A stretch of 64,000 nucleotides of DNA, taken from a bacterium (GTDB lineage Bacteria > Vulcanimicrobiota > Xenobia > Xenobiales > JADMJV01). The position numbers and the translations under genes are program-made. Positions within the stretch are counted from its first letter, which is position 1, and the number at the start of each line of letters is the position of its first letter. The notes under the pieces were generated by a model. The model was not told the DNA's origin and did no database searches. It saw nothing but the letters and a program-made list of their open reading frames with translations. Shown here in pieces: positions 25,139 to 34,020 of the stretch. The DNA lies in contig JAFEBA010000044.1 in the NCBI GenBank assembly GCA_018266105.1, positions 1 through 64,000 on the forward strand, read 5' to 3'.

Positions 25139-25963
25139 GTGGCCGAGAATTTGTTTCGAATGGGTGGTGCAAAAAGGGGCCGCAAAATCAGCCAGATCCT
25201 AAAGTGTCTTCGGGTCGTGCTGGGTTCCCAGGATGCCATCAGCCTGGCCCTGCCTTGCAGCGCTGGGCGCCGCAAGGCCAACCACCACGCCCTCTACCTG
25301 GTCGAACAAGACAGCGTCCACGTCTATTACGCAGACAGTGGTTGGCAGCAGATTCAGCCAGGAGAAGTGTTGTTGGTGCGCTCGGGAGTCGAACACGTGT
25401 TGGCGGACTGCCCGAGGTCGGCCTACGAGTTCACCTCCTCGGTCCAGCCAGGCCGACTCCGCAAGCTGATTTTCTCCGAAACTGGCTCTGTCTCCGGTCC
25501 AATCCTCACCTCCCTTGCACCCATCTACGGTTGGACGCCAGACCCCGCCCAATCAGCCCGAATCGCTGCCATGGCCTCGAGAGCCTGTGAAGCTCCTGGT
25601 TGCCTGCAGGCTGCTTTTGGAAACCGAGTTCTGGAATATCTGTTGATCCAGCTGGTGCGAGACTGGCTCCGTCAGCAGAGCGATCACCAGGTGGATATGG
25701 TCTATGCGAAGACCTTTGTTGACTTCGCTCCGCTCGTCGAGGCCCTGGAACGTTCGCCTTTCGAGCGCTGGGGTTTACAACGGATGGCTGAGCTCGCCAA
25801 TATGTCTCGTTCCTCCTTCGCCGAGAGTTTCCGGCGACGCATGGAATGCTCGCCGATGGGGTTTGTGGCCGCCAACCGGGCTGCCCGGCGTGCGGTGGAG
25901 CAGAGCGGCCAACAGGAACTTTGCGCTGACTCTCGGGTTCCAAAGACTCCGACGGTAGAATAG
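25139..25963 (+). CDS. Truncated cupin-type AraC regulator (probable decaying copy)
   Basis: The 274-residue product has a cupin_6-like sensor (HHALYLVEQDSVHVYY, IQPGEVLLVRSGVEHVL) and only the first AraC helix-turn-helix (MAELANMSRSSFAESFRRRM, then SPMGFVAANRAARRAVEQS). The chain then turns polar and stops where the second helix-turn-helix should begin. A neighbouring frame at about 25915-25958 reads NFALTLGFQRLRR, which could be a remnant of the lost helix, so a frameshift is possible. Start is GTG 25139, with ATG 25160 as alternative. It is divergent from a complete relative at 24068. It may be a pseudogene or a DNA-binding-impaired regulator. Confidence 0.72.
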   Translation: MAENLFRMGGAKRGRKISQILKCLRVVLGSQDAISLALPCSAGRRKANHHALYLVEQDSVHVYYADSGWQQIQPGEVLLVRSGVEHVLADCPRSAYEFTSSVQPGRLRKLIFSETGSVSGPILTSLAPIYGWTPDPAQSARIAAMASRACEAPGCLQAAFGNRVLEYLLIQLVRDWLRQQSDHQVDMVYAKTFVDFAPLVEALERSPFERWGLQRMAELANMSRSSFAESFRRRMECSPMGFVAANRAARRAVEQSGQQELCADSRVPKTPTVE

Positions 25964-26160
25964 CGGACCACGCTGGCAACCGGGCAAGTCATTCGAACAT
26001 TGGGGACCTCGCCCGGTGAGTTATTGCGGATTTGTAAAAGGCGTTAAGCGGACTATATCAATTTCTCTGCCCGGCGCAAGTTTTCCGAAACCCCCAAATG
26101 ATAGCCTTTGGAAGTCGAGCGGATGGCTCTACGGTCACAATGAACCCGGAGGTCTTACCC

Positions 26161-27501
26161 ATGGCACCAGCGACGGTCAGTTCTTCTTCCAGCAGTGGCG
26201 GCGGCGTGAGCAGCCTGAGCCACTCCGGCGCCAGCAGCCAGAAGCCTGCTCAGACCAAGAGTGAGCAGCCCGCGTCCAGTCCCAATTCCACCAAGGATCG
26301 TACCACATTCACTCAGGAAGCCAAAACTCGGGAAACCTCCAATGCCCCCGATATGGGAGCTCTGGCGGCCGCGCTGGGAGAACAGCCGGCCAGCTGGAGG
26401 GACCAGTTGGGTACGCAGACGATGCAGAAGGGGGCCAATGGCGAGTCGGTAACGGCCCTGCAGAGCGCCCTGAATGAAAAGTTGGGCCTCTCGCTGGACA
26501 CCGACGGCAAGTTTGGACGGGATACGGTCGCGGCCGTCAAGGACTTTCAACGACAGAACGGTCTGAGCGTGGACGGAATCGTTGGCACAGAGACGCGCGC
26601 GGCGTTGCTGGCCGAGAAAAAGCAGGCGGAGCCAGCCAGGCCGCTGGATGCCAATCAGTATGAGCTGCTCAACCAGCAGTTGGGCAAGGGAACCCTGCAA
26701 CTGGGGTCGCACAATAAGGAGGCGGTGACCACGCTGCAAAACGCCCTCAATGAGCGCGGCGCCCACCTGGGCGTGGACGGGGACTTTGGCAACAAGACCA
26801 GGCAAGCGGTGGAGAATTTTCAGCGCGAAAACGGGCTGCCGGTCAACGGCAAGTTGGACGAGGTAACCCGGGCCGCGCTGCTCGGGCCCGAACCTCCCAA
26901 GACGCGCGAGCAGCTGCAAGACCAAGAGGCCGCTCGGCGAATGGAGGCCAGCCAGCCGACGCAAGACGGCCTGATCTTCGGAGACAAACTGACGGCTGAA
27001 GAGCAGCAAAAAGTTCGAGAGGTCGCCGCCTCACTGGGAGCCGACCCCAACGATTTGATGGCGGTTATGGCGGCGGAGACCGGTGGCACCTTTGACCCGT
27101 CCGAGCGAGCCGGCAAGAACGGCGCGGTGGGGCTGATCCAGTTCACCAACACGGCCATCACCGAAATGAACAAGGGACTGCCCAGGGACCAGCATTTGAC
27201 CAAGGCGGCCCTGGAACAGATGTCCTTTACCGAGCAAATGGACCACGTCCAATCCTACTTGCAGACGATGATGGATCGCTATAACGGGCCGGCCAACCCG
27301 GATCGCGGCGATTTGTATGCAGCCGTTTTCTCCCCGGCACTGCTGGACAACTCCGATACAGCCCGCATCTACGGTGGCAACAGCAAAGAATATCGCGCGA
27401 ATAAGAGTTTGGACACCAATCGGGACGGCTTCATCACCCGCAACGAACTGACGGCGCGCGCCGACGAATGGTATGAACGCGGGCTGGAAGTCTTGGCATG
27501 A
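26161..27501 (+). CDS. Peptidoglycan-binding lytic-transglycosylase-like protein with EF-hand
   Basis: From ATG 26161 (GGAGG at 26148-26152, eight-base spacer) the product is 446 residues. The first 75 residues are Ser/Gln/Pro-rich and without a Sec signal. Two tandem PG_binding_1 domains follow (ESVTALQSALNEKLG to VGTETRAALL, and EAVTTLQNALNERGA to DEVTRAALL). The region from about 275 resembles lysozyme/SLT-fold enzymes, with a candidate catalytic Glu in MAAETGGTFDP and GAVGLIQFT. The C-terminus has a canonical EF-hand loop from D418 (DTNRDGFITRNE), so calcium binding is likely. It should cut peptidoglycan; how it leaves the cytoplasm is not visible. Confidence 0.82.
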   Translation: MAPATVSSSSSSGGGVSSLSHSGASSQKPAQTKSEQPASSPNSTKDRTTFTQEAKTRETSNAPDMGALAAALGEQPASWRDQLGTQTMQKGANGESVTALQSALNEKLGLSLDTDGKFGRDTVAAVKDFQRQNGLSVDGIVGTETRAALLAEKKQAEPARPLDANQYELLNQQLGKGTLQLGSHNKEAVTTLQNALNERGAHLGVDGDFGNKTRQAVENFQRENGLPVNGKLDEVTRAALLGPEPPKTREQLQDQEAARRMEASQPTQDGLIFGDKLTAEEQQKVREVAASLGADPNDLMAVMAAETGGTFDPSERAGKNGAVGLIQFTNTAITEMNKGLPRDQHLTKAALEQMSFTEQMDHVQSYLQTMMDRYNGPANPDRGDLYAAVFSPALLDNSDTARIYGGNSKEYRANKSLDTNRDGFITRNELTARADEWYERGLEVLA

Positions 27502-27617
27502 ATCCCTGAGCAACAACTGGAGCTTTGCGCCTTGCCACCTCATCTCCAGCTGGCGCCGCCACCCAAAAATTTAGAAATTTAGGAGTCCTGAAGTGTCTCC
27601 TCCAGCGGTCGGTTGGG

Positions 27618-27623
27618 TATACT
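27618..27623 (+). promoter_or_regulatory. -10 box just before the Ser/Thr kinase gene
   Basis: TATACT lies eight bases before ATG 27632 and there is no Shine-Dalgarno before this ATG. The -35 region is not recognisable. It is consistent with a leaderless or near-leaderless mRNA. Confidence 0.45.
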
Positions 27624-27631
27624 CCTGGATT

Positions 27632-29269
27632 ATGTCTTTGGCCGTGAACCAAAAGCTGCAAGACCGCTACGAGATTGTACGGAGCATTAAAAGTGGGGGT
27701 ATGGGAGCGGTTTACGAAGCGGTGGACCACAAGCTCGCTTCAACCCCTTGCGCCATTAAGGAAGTGCTGAGTTCGGCTCTCGAGAGTCAGTCCGCCAGCT
27801 ACATCCTGCAGTCCTTTGAAAGCGAAATGAAAGCGCTGGCTGCCTTAGAGCATCCGAACATCCCGCGGGTCAGGGACTATTTCGAGATCGAAGGTAGACG
27901 CTACATAGTGCTGGATCTGGTCCGAGGCCAGGCTCTGGACGATGAGCTGGCGGAAAATCTCCGAGTGACCGGACGTCCGCTAGACCCCGCCCTGGCGGCC
28001 CAGGACATGATTCAGGTTCTAGAAACGCTGGCCTATTTACACCAATCTAAGCCGGCGATTATGCATCGGGACATCAAGTCCGCCAATTTAATTCGCGATT
28101 CCAGGACAGGCCGTATCAAGGTCGTTGACTTTGGAATTGCCCGTTCAGTGGAAACACAGCGGGTGCAAACCCAGGTAGGAACCCCGGGCTTCTGCGCTCC
28201 TGAGCAGATGGCGGGCCGGGCCGAGTGTCGGTCAGACCTTTATTCGGTGGGCGCAACGCTGTATCACCTGTGCACAGGGCGCATTCCCCCCGCCTTCACC
28301 TTCGAGGCGTTGGAAATGGAGTTACCCGAGGCGCCCGGACTGGTGGAGATCGTTCTCAGGGCGACCCAAACCAAACCACAGGACCGCTACTCGAATGCTC
28401 AGGAAATGGCTGAAGCTCTGAAGTCCTGGTTGCTCGACCCGAAGCAGGCCAGCCTACCCGCTGCACGGGTCGTACCTGTCGTAACGGACCCTCCCATTAA
28501 GGCCGCCACAACCCGGCAAGCGGCTTCTCAAACCCTCCCACCGTCCAACCAGACAGGTCTCTGGCTCGGTATTTTAAGTATGTTGTTGGCTGCCTCCGGT
28601 CTGCTCTACAACGACTACCAGAGCCGATTTGCTCAGCAGCCAGAACCATCCAGGACACCCGCGCCTACGCGAACAGCCTCGCCTTCCCCGACGCCGACCA
28701 AGAAAACGCTGGCGATCAGCAAACCCGTCCCAGCTCCGGTTGCCCTCCATCCCAACCCCCACAAGGTGAAACCCCCTCGGCCAAAGCCCAAGCCCGTCGC
28801 TCCAAAACCAATCCTGAATCCGCCAGAACCACCCAGCCTGGTAAACACTCCGGCCTATCCCACGGCCCCTCCAGGTCGTCCAAAGCCGCCGGCCGTGACA
28901 GAGCCGGTCGCGGCCGAGCCTCCGGCTCAGCCCCCCACCCAGCCGCCACCTCCCCCACCCTCGATCTCGCGAAACAGCCCCAAGGCCTTTGAAGATCAGG
29001 TGGGTCCGTATCGATTTCGCCTGGAACGGTCCGCCGCCCCCGGGGACAACGAGACATTCGCAGCCCAACGTTATCCTGGCTACTCTCGCTTCCTGGGTGG
29101 CCCGCCAGGCGACTTGATTCTTTATCAAAATTCGCCCGACGAGCAAAGAGTTCGCTGGATCAGCAGGGGTGTCGTCAACGAGATCAGCGTGCGTCCATGT
29201 CCACCGCCGGGAACCGTGGACAACCAGCTCTGGTCTAGAATCGGACAGGTCGTAAACCGGCCTCTCTAA
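27632..29269 (+). CDS. Membrane Ser/Thr protein kinase with proline-rich external region
   Basis: From ATG 27632 the product is 545 residues. Residues 13-275 are a complete Hanks-type kinase: glycine loop SGGMGAVYEA, Lys in CAIKEV, catalytic HRDIKSANL, DFGIA and APEQM. A membrane segment follows at about 309-326 (LWLGILSMLLAASGLLY). Outside lies a long Pro/Lys/Ala-rich stretch of about 140 residues and a compact C-terminal domain of about 90 residues with no recognised family. The layout equals PknB/PrkC-type receptor kinases, where the external part senses cell wall or other ligands. The adjacent gene at 26161 is a cell-wall hydrolase on the same strand, which fits an envelope role. Confidence 0.92.
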   Translation: MSLAVNQKLQDRYEIVRSIKSGGMGAVYEAVDHKLASTPCAIKEVLSSALESQSASYILQSFESEMKALAALEHPNIPRVRDYFEIEGRRYIVLDLVRGQALDDELAENLRVTGRPLDPALAAQDMIQVLETLAYLHQSKPAIMHRDIKSANLIRDSRTGRIKVVDFGIARSVETQRVQTQVGTPGFCAPEQMAGRAECRSDLYSVGATLYHLCTGRIPPAFTFEALEMELPEAPGLVEIVLRATQTKPQDRYSNAQEMAEALKSWLLDPKQASLPAARVVPVVTDPPIKAATTRQAASQTLPPSNQTGLWLGILSMLLAASGLLYNDYQSRFAQQPEPSRTPAPTRTASPSPTPTKKTLAISKPVPAPVALHPNPHKVKPPRPKPKPVAPKPILNPPEPPSLVNTPAYPTAPPGRPKPPAVTEPVAAEPPAQPPTQPPPPPPSISRNSPKAFEDQVGPYRFRLERSAAPGDNETFAAQRYPGYSRFLGGPPGDLILYQNSPDEQRVRWISRGVVNEISVRPCPPPGTVDNQLWSRIGQVVNRPL

Positions 29270-29373
29270 TGAAGCGGGTCCCGGCCAGTCCGTTTGATCA
29301 ATTCTTTCCAAGGGGTCCGGTGGCGAGGCGCGGAACTGGTGGGCGAAGTTTGGCGCGCGAGGCCCCAGCGCGC

Positions 29374-31149
29374 CTAAATATCGCGCCAGAGCGACAACTG
29401 AAACTCGAGCGGCTGGGGAGCTTTTTCCCCCTTGGGCCCGGCACCAGGCGTCGGCTCGTTCTTCACCAGATCACCCAGAACTTTGGTTCGGCACTTCAGT
29501 CCACCCTGCAGCTCCAGCGTCTCCTGTGTTTCCGCGGAGTCGAGAAAATAGATGCGATCAATTGGCGCTTTGATCTCTTGAAAGAGCACACGAGCGAAGT
29601 ATTCTTCAGCTTTTGGGGTCGATCCCATCAGGATGGAGTAGCGTTCACCCTGATCGTTGGTGCCGTGCCTGGCGTTGAAAAAGTTGGCCGCGTCTCGGTC
29701 CTCATGACGCAGACTGGGAAAAGCCCCCGCCACACGATGAACTTTCATGCCGGCAGCTTCCAAGTCCTTGGCTGTGAGATCCTCATAGGCGGTCATTTTC
29801 TCGCCCCACTCACGCAGCTTTGTTTTCTGCTCTTCGACTCTGGCCTTTTGGGCGTCGCTGCCGCCACCCACGGCCGCGAGTTCGTCATCCAGCCACTGGC
29901 AATTCAACTCGGCGGCTTTACGGCTATCCTGCAGGGCGAACTCCCCGGGACCGACGGGCATCATCCGCATGTCAACGTGGAATTCGCCCGGTTGCTCGAT
30001 GCCAAAGACCTGCTCCGGCTTCACCCCGTGGTCGGACGCCAGCACGAGCATGGCTTCTTCGGTGGTGACATCCCGACCTCGATCTTCTTCCAACATCCGT
30101 CGGGTAATCTCCACGGAATCCTTGCCGATGAGCACATAGGGCGTGCCATCCTGACGCAGGCCAGAAGCGACGTTGCCATATTCAACGTAGCCGATGGTCG
30201 TCTTGCTTTGCCCACTCTGCAGCATGCCCTGGCCCACCGAAACCTTCTGATACTGGCCTTTGTCCACTCCACCCTGACGGGGAAAATCACTGCTCAAACC
30301 GAGTGGGCCGAGTCGCTCCTCTCGGCCTTTGCGCTGTGCGTCAGCGATCAGTCCGTAGGAGTAGTCGCTCATATCAGGAGGATTCAGACGTCCGCCGCCA
30401 ACCGTGGGCTCGCCGTAGTCCTCAAGCCAGGCGCACACGCGGCCGCTCTCGTGGAGGGTATAGTTGCGCAAGCCATCGGCCACGTAGCCCTGATTCAATG
30501 CTTCGGCCTGACCCGTGCCAGCGAAACCGACCATGCGGAAACCCTCGACCGAACCGATTTCCGTGAGTTGTTCAAAGTAGCGTCCACTGGGGTCGTGGGG
30601 CGACTCCACCGAAATCTCCATTTGTCGCACGTGCAGGCCGTGGTCTTTTGGCAGAACTCGACGCAACGGCTCGGGCTGTTCCGAGGCTGCCCGGGCCGCT
30701 CGCTGCTGGGCGTTCTTCTCAAACACCTCGCCAATGTCGCTGCCTGGCGCGTTCCAGGTCATGGCCTGTTGAAACGGTTCCAGTTTGGACACCATATCCC
30801 GGACGTCGAGAACGCGAATATCGCCCTCGCCGTCTTTGGCAAAAGCTCGGATTTCGTAGTGGGTGGAAGGATACTTGAGGTGATTGGCGTCGCTGAGGAG
30901 ATGTCCGCCCACGGGCCGGTCAACGCCCTTAAGCTGAAACTTCTGAGGCTCCGGCAGGAAGGTCTGTCCCGTTTCCAGGCTGTCCTGAGCAACAGGATCG
31001 GCACCCGGCTTCTGACGCTTGAGCGCGTGAGTATGGCTGAAGGAGCCAATGGCTTTGCTTGAGTCTGAGACGCGGCCTATCATTTGGACCAATTCGACAA
31101 CAGAGTGGCATTGTCTTGCTGGGAGCTCGGTGCCGCTCAGCCAGGGCAT
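29374..31149 (-). CDS. Large protein with peptidylarginine-deiminase-like features
   Basis: The 591-residue product has no clear signal peptide. The C-terminal half shows the order of motifs of guanidino-modifying (deiminase/amidinotransferase) enzymes: EYGNVAS followed by YVLIGKDSV, then H391-V-D393 in GEFHVDMRMMPVGPGEFAL, and a late C553 in LQGGLKCRTKV. In peptidylarginine deiminases the catalytic set is Asp, His-x-Asp and a C-terminal Cys in this order. The match is by eye; the first catalytic Asp is not assigned. The N-terminal 200 residues are unfamiliar. The start may be ATG 31149 or ATG 31083; neither has a ribosome site. It is divergent from the metalloprotease gene and convergent with the kinase gene. 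If real, it would convert arginine residues or free guanidines to ureido products. Confidence 0.6.
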   Translation of the reverse strand: MPWLSGTELPARQCHSVVELVQMIGRVSDSSKAIGSFSHTHALKRQKPGADPVAQDSLETGQTFLPEPQKFQLKGVDRPVGGHLLSDANHLKYPSTHYEIRAFAKDGEGDIRVLDVRDMVSKLEPFQQAMTWNAPGSDIGEVFEKNAQQRAARAASEQPEPLRRVLPKDHGLHVRQMEISVESPHDPSGRYFEQLTEIGSVEGFRMVGFAGTGQAEALNQGYVADGLRNYTLHESGRVCAWLEDYGEPTVGGGRLNPPDMSDYSYGLIADAQRKGREERLGPLGLSSDFPRQGGVDKGQYQKVSVGQGMLQSGQSKTTIGYVEYGNVASGLRQDGTPYVLIGKDSVEITRRMLEEDRGRDVTTEEAMLVLASDHGVKPEQVFGIEQPGEFHVDMRMMPVGPGEFALQDSRKAAELNCQWLDDELAAVGGGSDAQKARVEEQKTKLREWGEKMTAYEDLTAKDLEAAGMKVHRVAGAFPSLRHEDRDAANFFNARHGTNDQGERYSILMGSTPKAEEYFARVLFQEIKAPIDRIYFLDSAETQETLELQGGLKCRTKVLGDLVKNEPTPGAGPKGEKAPQPLEFQLSLWRDI

Positions 31150-31187
31150 CTGGGGGGAAAAAGGCGCCTGGCTTGAAACGGGACAGG

Positions 31188-32348
31188 ATGAGATTTTCGA
31201 GCGGTCTTATTGCTCTCAACCTGGTCGTCTCGACCTGTCTGCCTGCCCGAGCGGACCTGATCGACGATCTGGGCGCAGAGGCCTCGCGCTTGCGGCAGCT
31301 GAGCTACAGGAAGGTGCCCAACAAGCGAGTCAACCAGAACTTCATTTCCAGCTACGTGGGCAAGGAGGTGGATAAGGAGCTCAAGGGCCCCGCGGTGCGT
31401 CGTCGTGAGCTGTTCCTCAAAGACTTTAAATTGATGAAGCCTGCCGCCTCATTGGCCGGGACCTACAAGACTCTGCTCAAAGACCAGGTTCGCGGATTGT
31501 ATGACCCCGACACCAAGAGCTACCTGGTGGTCAAAGGGGGCAGCTCGGCCGGCATCGAGCGCATGCTCATGAATATGTATTCCTTTATGGGACTGCAATT
31601 TGAGAATGTTCTGACCGTTCACGAATTGGATCACGCCATTCAGGACCAACATTTCAATCTGAAGAAGCTGCAGAAATCGGTGGAGGGCAACTGGGATCGC
31701 GAGCTGGCTCTACAGTCTCTGGTGGAAGGCGACGCCAGCTCGGTCATGACCGATTACCTCTTTCAACAAATGGGCCAGCCTCGGCCCACCAGTGTGGATA
31801 TACCGCCCGTCACCGGAAGCCCGGTGGTGGATTCCGCTCCGATCTATTTCCGAGACGGATTGATCGTGCCCTATTTGCAGGGTCAGGCTTTTGTTGACTA
31901 CCTGCGCCAATCTGGCGGCTGGCCCGCGGTGGACAGAGCCTACCTGAAGCTACCCGCCTCCTCCGAGCAAATTCTGCACCCCAAGAAGTATTTCAACGAT
32001 CCGCCCCGGCCCGTCAAAATCAACCTGCCCGGCCTGCCAGGCTACCAGAACCTGGGACAGGATACGGCGGGCGAATTCGTCATTCGCTGCTGGGGCCGGG
32101 AGAATAACCTCTGGCGTGGGCTGGCTTCAGGCTGGGGAGGCGACCGCTTCCAAACCTGGGCAAGCCCCACCGATCATTACACCCTCTGGGAAAGCCACTG
32201 GGACACAGCCCAGGATGCCAAGGAATTTGCGGACTTCGCCCGCCCCCGCCTGAGCGCCAAAGACAACTTGCTGCAGGAGCAGAACCGGGTCCAGATCTGG
32301 CTCAACATTCCCCCCAAACTTATCAAAGACCGAAGCCGGTTTCTCTGA
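31188..32348 (+). CDS. Exported HExxH metalloprotease-like protein
   Basis: From ATG 31188 the product is 386 residues with a signal peptide (FSSGLIALNLVVSTCLPARA). The zinc-protease motif H145-E-L-D-H149 sits in VLTVHELDHAIQDQHFNL, and LVEGDASSVM about 45 residues on supplies a plausible third ligand Glu, the gluzincin arrangement. HEL(T/D)HAxQDQHF is a recurring phrase in secreted bacterial proteins of unknown substrate. It is likely a periplasmic or secreted zinc peptidase. The in-frame ATG 31059 would bury the signal peptide and is rejected. The next gene (32407) is also exported and on the same strand after 58 bp. Confidence 0.82.
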   Translation: MRFSSGLIALNLVVSTCLPARADLIDDLGAEASRLRQLSYRKVPNKRVNQNFISSYVGKEVDKELKGPAVRRRELFLKDFKLMKPAASLAGTYKTLLKDQVRGLYDPDTKSYLVVKGGSSAGIERMLMNMYSFMGLQFENVLTVHELDHAIQDQHFNLKKLQKSVEGNWDRELALQSLVEGDASSVMTDYLFQQMGQPRPTSVDIPPVTGSPVVDSAPIYFRDGLIVPYLQGQAFVDYLRQSGGWPAVDRAYLKLPASSEQILHPKKYFNDPPRPVKINLPGLPGYQNLGQDTAGEFVIRCWGRENNLWRGLASGWGGDRFQTWASPTDHYTLWESHWDTAQDAKEFADFARPRLSAKDNLLQEQNRVQIWLNIPPKLIKDRSRFL

Positions 32349-32406
32349 ATCCGCCCGTGACGCATTTCACAGACGCGCCCTGCCCTGCGGGAGCATTTTA
32401 GGCATT

Positions 32407-33189
32407 ATGAAATACATCAAAGCGCTGCTCCTGACCGCCTGTCTGAGCCTGCCATTATGGGCTCAAGATCAACAAGTCCAACATCCCGCCGGATTTCAGA
32501 CTCGCCTCCCGGCGGCCTTCAAGGTCACCCAGGACGCATCGGGGATGGCCGCGGTGGCTCCCAACCAGGCCTACCTGGTGATCCTCAAACATCACTCCTA
32601 CGCCAATTTTGAAGCCTTCGCGCGCGATGCCAACCTGGAGAAAGATGGATTCACGCTGGTCGGGGACGTTCGCAGCCTCAATTCCAGCGACCGAAGTTTT
32701 CGCGCCGCCAAACAAACCCCGGACGGCTATCTGGTGGCCGACACGTTCGTCAGCTTCTCACCCTACGGAGGCGGGAGCCTGATCGTGGCCCTTTCCGACC
32801 AGAACCATGCCGAGGCGGCCTACAACAGCGCCTACCAGATGGCTCACAATCTGACCTTCAGTCAGCCCCAGCTCGACCAAATCTGGAGTTCGGCTCTGAC
32901 CGGAAAACATCTGGTCTATCTCTACACCGGCAACGGCTACTCTGAACGCAAGGATCTTTATCTGGCCAGCAACGGTCAGTTTGCCCAACGCAATGACGCC
33001 AGCAGCGCCTCCATAAACGGCAGCGGCTACCTGGCCGGAGGCTCGGATGGACGCTGGCAAATCCTCTCCGGGGGCCAACTGGTGCTCCAGTTCAACAACG
33101 GCCAGACCGGTAGCTATATCCTGGCGCCGGGACAGGCTGGCAACGAAGTGCTCCTGAACGGGAAGCGCTTTTTCGTCTTGAACTCGTAA
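32407..33189 (+). CDS. Exported protein of unknown function
   Basis: The 260-residue product starts with a clear signal peptide (IKALLLTACLSLPLWAQ). The mature part first looks like a small alpha/beta domain (VILKHHSYANFEAFARD) and then a beta-rich C-terminus with Gly/Ser/Asn-rich repeats (LVYLYTGNGYSERKDLYL, GRWQILSGGQLVLQFNNG), reminiscent of small beta-barrel or lipocalin-like folds. No catalytic residues or family recognised. No good ribosome site precedes ATG 32407. Confidence 0.78.
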   Translation: MKYIKALLLTACLSLPLWAQDQQVQHPAGFQTRLPAAFKVTQDASGMAAVAPNQAYLVILKHHSYANFEAFARDANLEKDGFTLVGDVRSLNSSDRSFRAAKQTPDGYLVADTFVSFSPYGGGSLIVALSDQNHAEAAYNSAYQMAHNLTFSQPQLDQIWSSALTGKHLVYLYTGNGYSERKDLYLASNGQFAQRNDASSASINGSGYLAGGSDGRWQILSGGQLVLQFNNGQTGSYILAPGQAGNEVLLNGKRFFVLNS

Positions 33190-33232
33190 CAATCTGGCAA
33201 TACGTTTTATCCGCCCTTTTTTCTCGTCGGCT

Positions 33233-33238
33233 TAGAAT
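33233..33238 (+). promoter_or_regulatory. -10 box just before the CHAP-like gene
   Basis: TAGAAT lies six bases before ATG 33245, with no Shine-Dalgarno between. A T-rich stretch lies upstream (33205-33222) but no clear -35. It suggests transcription starting at the start codon. Confidence 0.45.
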
Positions 33239-33244
33239 GAGCCT

Positions 33245-33943
33245 ATGTTTGTATCCGCTCTCTCCATCACCACCACCTCACTTCCCATGGACGCCACCAT
33301 GCCCACCTTCGGGGCGCTCCAACGACTGGAAAGCCCGATGGCGGGTCAGCAAATGCTCCCCCAAATGGGGGCGATGCAACAGATGCAGATGCTGATGGGT
33401 GAAATGTATATGTTGCTGCAGACCTTGATGGGAGGTGCGCCAGCCGCCTTTGACGGCTCCCCCAGCCCGCTCGCCAACACCGAAACCGCCAAATTGGGCG
33501 CCACCGGTGCGACGGGCTCGACCAGTTCCGTCGGTTCCTCCAGCAACGTCCCGAGCGCCGACCTGCAAAATCTGCAGGGCAGCGATTTCGGCAAGAAACT
33601 GGCCGCTCAAGCGGAAAAGACAGCCAACCAGATCAACACGCCAGGACTTTGCCTAAAAGGGGTCAACGACGCGATGCAGGCCATGGGTCTGCCCGTTCAT
33701 CGCGAGGCTGCAGCCTGGATGGCGGTGGACGACTTTCAGAAAAACCCCCACTTCAAAGAGGTCAAGGTCTCCAAAGACCAGCTCAAGTCGCTGCCTCCCG
33801 GAGCGGTGGTCATCTGGGATAAAGGCGCCGGCCTGCCCTATGGTCACATCTCAGTCGCCCTGGGCAATGGCCGCGAAGCTTCCAGCAAAGTTCGCAACCA
33901 GTTGTTACTGAACACCAACTTCCACGTCTTCTTGCCCAAGTAA
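33245..33943 (+). CDS. CHAP/NlpC-like cysteine hydrolase without Sec signal
   Basis: The 232-residue product has a C-terminal CHAP-type domain: catalytic C136 in TPGLCLKGVNDAM, the phrase SLPPGAVVIWDKG and H201 in LPYGHISVALGNGREASS. CHAP enzymes are peptidoglycan amidases or endopeptidases. The N-terminal 70 residues are unusual: Met/Gln-rich and helical (MLPQMGAMQQMQMLMGEMYM), followed by a Gly/Ser/Thr linker. No Sec signal is seen, as in the hydrolase at 26161. It may be exported by another route or act after lysis or injection; that is inference. Confidence 0.78.
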   Translation: MFVSALSITTTSLPMDATMPTFGALQRLESPMAGQQMLPQMGAMQQMQMLMGEMYMLLQTLMGGAPAAFDGSPSPLANTETAKLGATGATGSTSSVGSSSNVPSADLQNLQGSDFGKKLAAQAEKTANQINTPGLCLKGVNDAMQAMGLPVHREAAAWMAVDDFQKNPHFKEVKVSKDQLKSLPPGAVVIWDKGAGLPYGHISVALGNGREASSKVRNQLLLNTNFHVFLPK

Positions 33944-34020
33944 CCAGCCTGAAGCGATCCCCCATGAAATTGACCCAGGAAAGTAGGTAAGCGGCCTGCG
34001 CCGAGGCGAAGCAACCGGCC

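Noticed and set aside
29269..31062. A plus-strand open frame of about 600 codons opposite the deiminase-like gene
   Set aside because: Its product is rich in Arg, His and Leu with no domain pattern, while the minus strand gives a coherent protein with recognisable motifs. It is an antisense shadow of GC-rich codons.
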